From the NCBI GenBank assembly GCA_030592145.1, contig JAUVKJ010000058.1, positions 1 through 8,351 of the forward strand: a DNA stretch of 8,351 bases. The letters run 5' to 3'. The notes under the pieces were generated by a model that was not told the origin of the DNA, did not search any database, and worked only from the letters and a program-made list of their open reading frames with translations. The first letter of the stretch is position 1. Each line of letters starts with the position of its first letter. The DNA is from Bacteroides sp. Its GTDB lineage: Bacteria > Bacteroidota > Bacteroidia > Bacteroidales > SM23-62. The position numbers and the translations under genes were made by a program. Below are positions 7,701-8,351 of this stretch, piece after piece.

Positions 7701-8187
7701 CCTGAGAAATCGTAAGCTCCAGTGAAATGCCGGGGAACCGGGCTGTTTCCAGGTCATATTTCGTATAGGAGGGGTGAAATTCAGTACGGATCTTTTCAAA
7801 CTCATCCAGCCACAGCCCCTGACCATTCAGGTGGATCCAGAACCGGCCATCGCCCATTTTAATGCGGTCCGGATTATTACTGTGTTCCGGGTATACCCTC
7901 ATCATCCCAAATACCGGCCGGTCGCCGGTTACCAGAATGGTATTCCCCCGTTTTTTTCCGTGGTTATACGATTCAACAGCATCACGGATCTCTATTTCTC
8001 CTCCATGCCCTGTAAAATATACTTTTCTCGGTGCCACATCAACTCCGAGTGAAACACCGTTTTCCAGCAGGAAATATTTGGCTTTAAGCAATGATGTGTC
8101 GTCCTGGGCAATCTCCAGCTGTGCATTGACAATATATGTCAACAATAAATTTGTAAGGATCAGGAGAGTTTTTAACTTCAAGTTCAT
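4687..8187 (-). CDS. Large secreted six-hairpin glycosidase-like protein with C-terminal beta modules (possibly DUF4450 type)
   Basis: 1166 residues. Residues 1-22 form a signal peptide ending VNA before Q23, with no lipobox, so it is probably soluble in the periplasm or secreted. Residues about 30-290 look like a beta-sandwich. About 295-690 look like an (alpha/alpha)6 barrel: LEGVHWWNAPWTNLF (338-352), EDGLLYYCHQIWQFY (399-413), DPDGDGLLSWREG (441-453) and GNPIGSFLYSAVDGLFGL (656-673) recall the GH63/GH37/mannosylglycerate-hydrolase group and GH65/94-like enzymes. About 700-780 is a beta domain, about 785-965 Ig-like strands, and about 969-1150 a beta module with an LNYADGT block (1081-1087). 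E452, E634, E641 and E650 are acidic candidates for catalysis, but no canonical pair is evident. Length and N-terminus recall Bacteroidota proteins labelled DUF4450; I cannot confirm this. It sits between an SGNH hydrolase and a GH78-like gene, which supports a role in glycan breakdown. Reading frame is sure, glycosidase function likely, substrate unknown. Confidence 0.75.
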   Translation of the reverse strand: MNLKLKTLLILTNLLLTYIVNAQLEIAQDDTSLLKAKYFLLENGVSLGVDVAPRKVYFTGHGGEIEIRDAVESYNHGKKRGNTILVTGDRPVFGMMRVYPEHSNNPDRIKMGDGRFWIHLNGQGLWLDEFEKIRTEFHPSYTKYDLETARFPGISLELTISQADEWGCVVCLEAAGLEKSDDLQVDFHYGGLLRTGNRQSANYFQYDPDDGKGNEIKIEKDYCILDGLAQQVFDKVMIVPGEPCQMNIEHDKVVFTQNLDLKPGTPGICYVIGHAEELSAIKRTLLEANPESLMREAEAYYKTIINSYAILTPCKYLDAGFRNAIVNFEYVWGGLAWLEGVHWWNAPWTNLFQISAGIALDQMEKTQITLQTFNAKGTGPAPMITADGTPTHANPPISEDGLLYYCHQIWQFYQHTGDTAFIKSIWPGLFKSILRMYEVRDPDGDGLLSWREGCNPFLYQADHLGLPNAGASPSIMAAGMIEQISLLGDILGETENARTLKELAKKTNNNLLQLWNTEKGCFYNHIDHQDVKHIVHYYTDLVFPALYSRLDDEYNWQSLNYLRNTLFLNAVLYQPRMNLQLCRVGDFEPFLFSTNNVMPTQMAETARALFKTGDVDNGFKLLKSVAVTGTIYTEAPGNFPEAMDLKGKGEGQFIFGNPIGSFLYSAVDGLFGLRLKNGGKTLNWAPAFPFDWPEAEMTMPYANVNYTMRRTVSGRKLVYQANHVRPRKLAFSTWLKPGEIKEVLVNGKSSKYRLEPGLNTMKISLEADKSSSHTLEITYAESNVKHDGKDLSFAGEKGQIAFSFDLSRISDPQGMFERFSISGKQIQYTSSKKPGTYTAFAYLKNIPVAIPVNMEIVPLYEVHPDTSFYDRKSRQVYLPLKYRVAGDVLSEVTLLNKTVKTKWLKTGLLEKSDMIIIPDQELMPEGNYRFRIAMHQEERVVFDTVFNVNLKGKDATSREEMVQLRDVSTSHIDLSALYNAENPGVWGPWSVDDSTIVLSCLQDDSGIMNTRAGNFRFPVEGPRFMIVQAGRSDRYTQLPQQVPYPEKITVPVQDQGFMLSLFYHSEVKYRHTFAKVGSLTLNYADGTETVIPLVVNKNMKPIYKHAASETIAIKPCSAPRDGMMLNILRIGLENKVLDSFTIHLPIVDAQFGLVAASISGLDPTIK

Positions 8188-8252
8188 TTATTCCTTTTCT
8201 AAGATGCACCATGTGTTAAATTCTGATTTATCGTCCATTATATGCTACTTTT
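8188..8252 (-). other. Short intergenic leader between SGNH hydrolase and 1166-residue protein genes
   Basis: The gap is 65 bases. Apart from the AAGGA element near its 3' end it holds no clear terminator hairpin and no Bacteroidota-type promoter pair (TTTG with TAnnTTTG). Read-through from the SGNH gene into the large glycosidase-like gene is therefore the simplest reading, though a separate weak promoter cannot be excluded. Confidence 0.45.
8192..8196 (-). promoter_or_regulatory. Ribosome binding site of the 1166-residue protein gene
   Basis: On the minus strand the leader reads AGAAAAGGAATAA before the ATG at 8187. AAGGA lies 4 bases from the start codon, a plausible although short-spaced Shine-Dalgarno match. 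It contrasts with the motif-free start of the next gene and supports this start codon, which is directly followed by a signal peptide. Confidence 0.5.
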
Positions 8253-8351
8253 TTACTCACCCATGAGCTGAACGATCATTGGTTCCAAAGCTTTCGCCCA
8301 TATTTTGTAGCCGGTTTTGGTTAGATGCACCTGATCTGGCTGGTAACAATT
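8253..8351 (-). CDS. SGNH/GDSL-type hydrolase, C-terminal end (truncated by window edge)
   Basis: Reading the minus strand from the window edge gives 32 in-frame codons and a TAA stop (8255-8253). The peptide contains DQVHLTKTGYKIWA followed by LEPMI. This is the typical last block of SGNH/GDSL hydrolases: D and H of DxxH complete the catalytic triad with a Ser near the N-terminus, and GYxxWAxxLxPxI forms the closing helix. Such enzymes are esterases or deacylases; in glycan-degradation loci they commonly remove acetyl groups from sugars. The Ser, Gly and Asn blocks lie outside the window, so substrate and subfamily cannot be given. Same strand and 65 nt spacing suggest it is the promoter-proximal partner of the two large genes here. 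The tail is short, but the motif is specific. Confidence 0.75.
   Translation of the reverse strand, partial: NCYQPDQVHLTKTGYKIWAKALEPMIVQLMGE

Noticed and set aside
7913..7922. Ten-base palindrome ACCGGCCGGT
   Set aside because: It lies in coding sequence of the 1166-residue protein, encodes ordinary residues, has no repeat partners arranged around it and is not followed by a T run.
8237..8242. TATAAT on the minus strand as a -10 promoter element for the 1166-residue protein gene
   Set aside because: No matching -35 at the right distance, and it does not fit the Bacteroidota TAnnTTTG consensus. Short A/T-rich matches are expected by chance.

Overview
The window is a carbohydrate-degradation segment that most likely comes from a Bacteroidota (Bacteroidetes) genome. 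The evidence is a lipoprotein signal on a very large family-78-type glycosidase, very large multi-domain secreted glycosidases packed with almost no spacing, an A/T-rich start region without a Shine-Dalgarno motif, and enzyme families that typically co-occur in polysaccharide utilization loci (PULs). No SusC/SusD pair, sensor or sugar kinase is visible, so this is at most an internal or terminal piece of such a locus.

Layout. On the plus strand, nt 3-1448 is the C-terminal part of a family-95-like glycosidase (fucosidase/galactosidase type) whose start lies before the window. It converges, across 47 non-coding bases, on a minus-strand gene set. In transcription order that set is: (i) the last 32 codons of an SGNH/GDSL-type hydrolase (8351-8253), cut by the window edge; (ii) a 1166-residue secreted protein of uncertain family (8187-4687) with a six-hairpin glycosidase-like core and C-terminal beta modules; (iii) a 1061-residue lipoprotein related to GH78 alpha-L-rhamnosidases (4681-1496). 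Genes (ii) and (iii) are 5 nt apart and surely co-transcribed. The SGNH gene is 65 nt upstream of (ii) and probably belongs to the same operon. No tRNA, rRNA, CRISPR, insertion sequence or sizeable repeat was seen, and no gene-free stretch exceeds 65 nt.

Likely joint role (inference): debranching of an acylated, deoxyhexose-containing plant or algal polysaccharide. An SGNH hydrolase could remove ester groups, the GH78-like and GH95-like enzymes could remove terminal L-sugars, and the 1166-residue protein could be a further exo-acting glycosidase. The lipoprotein would be membrane-anchored and the 1166-residue protein soluble in the periplasm.

The most interesting points are that the 1166-residue protein looks like a glycosidase without an assignable catalytic pair, and that both recognisable enzymes depart from their family's canonical active-site motifs while keeping the general acid. 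The GH95-like protein lacks the usual Asp of the base site. The GH78-like protein has altered DCP, WE and NH motifs. Together this suggests a divergent glycan target rather than a textbook rhamnosidase/fucosidase locus.
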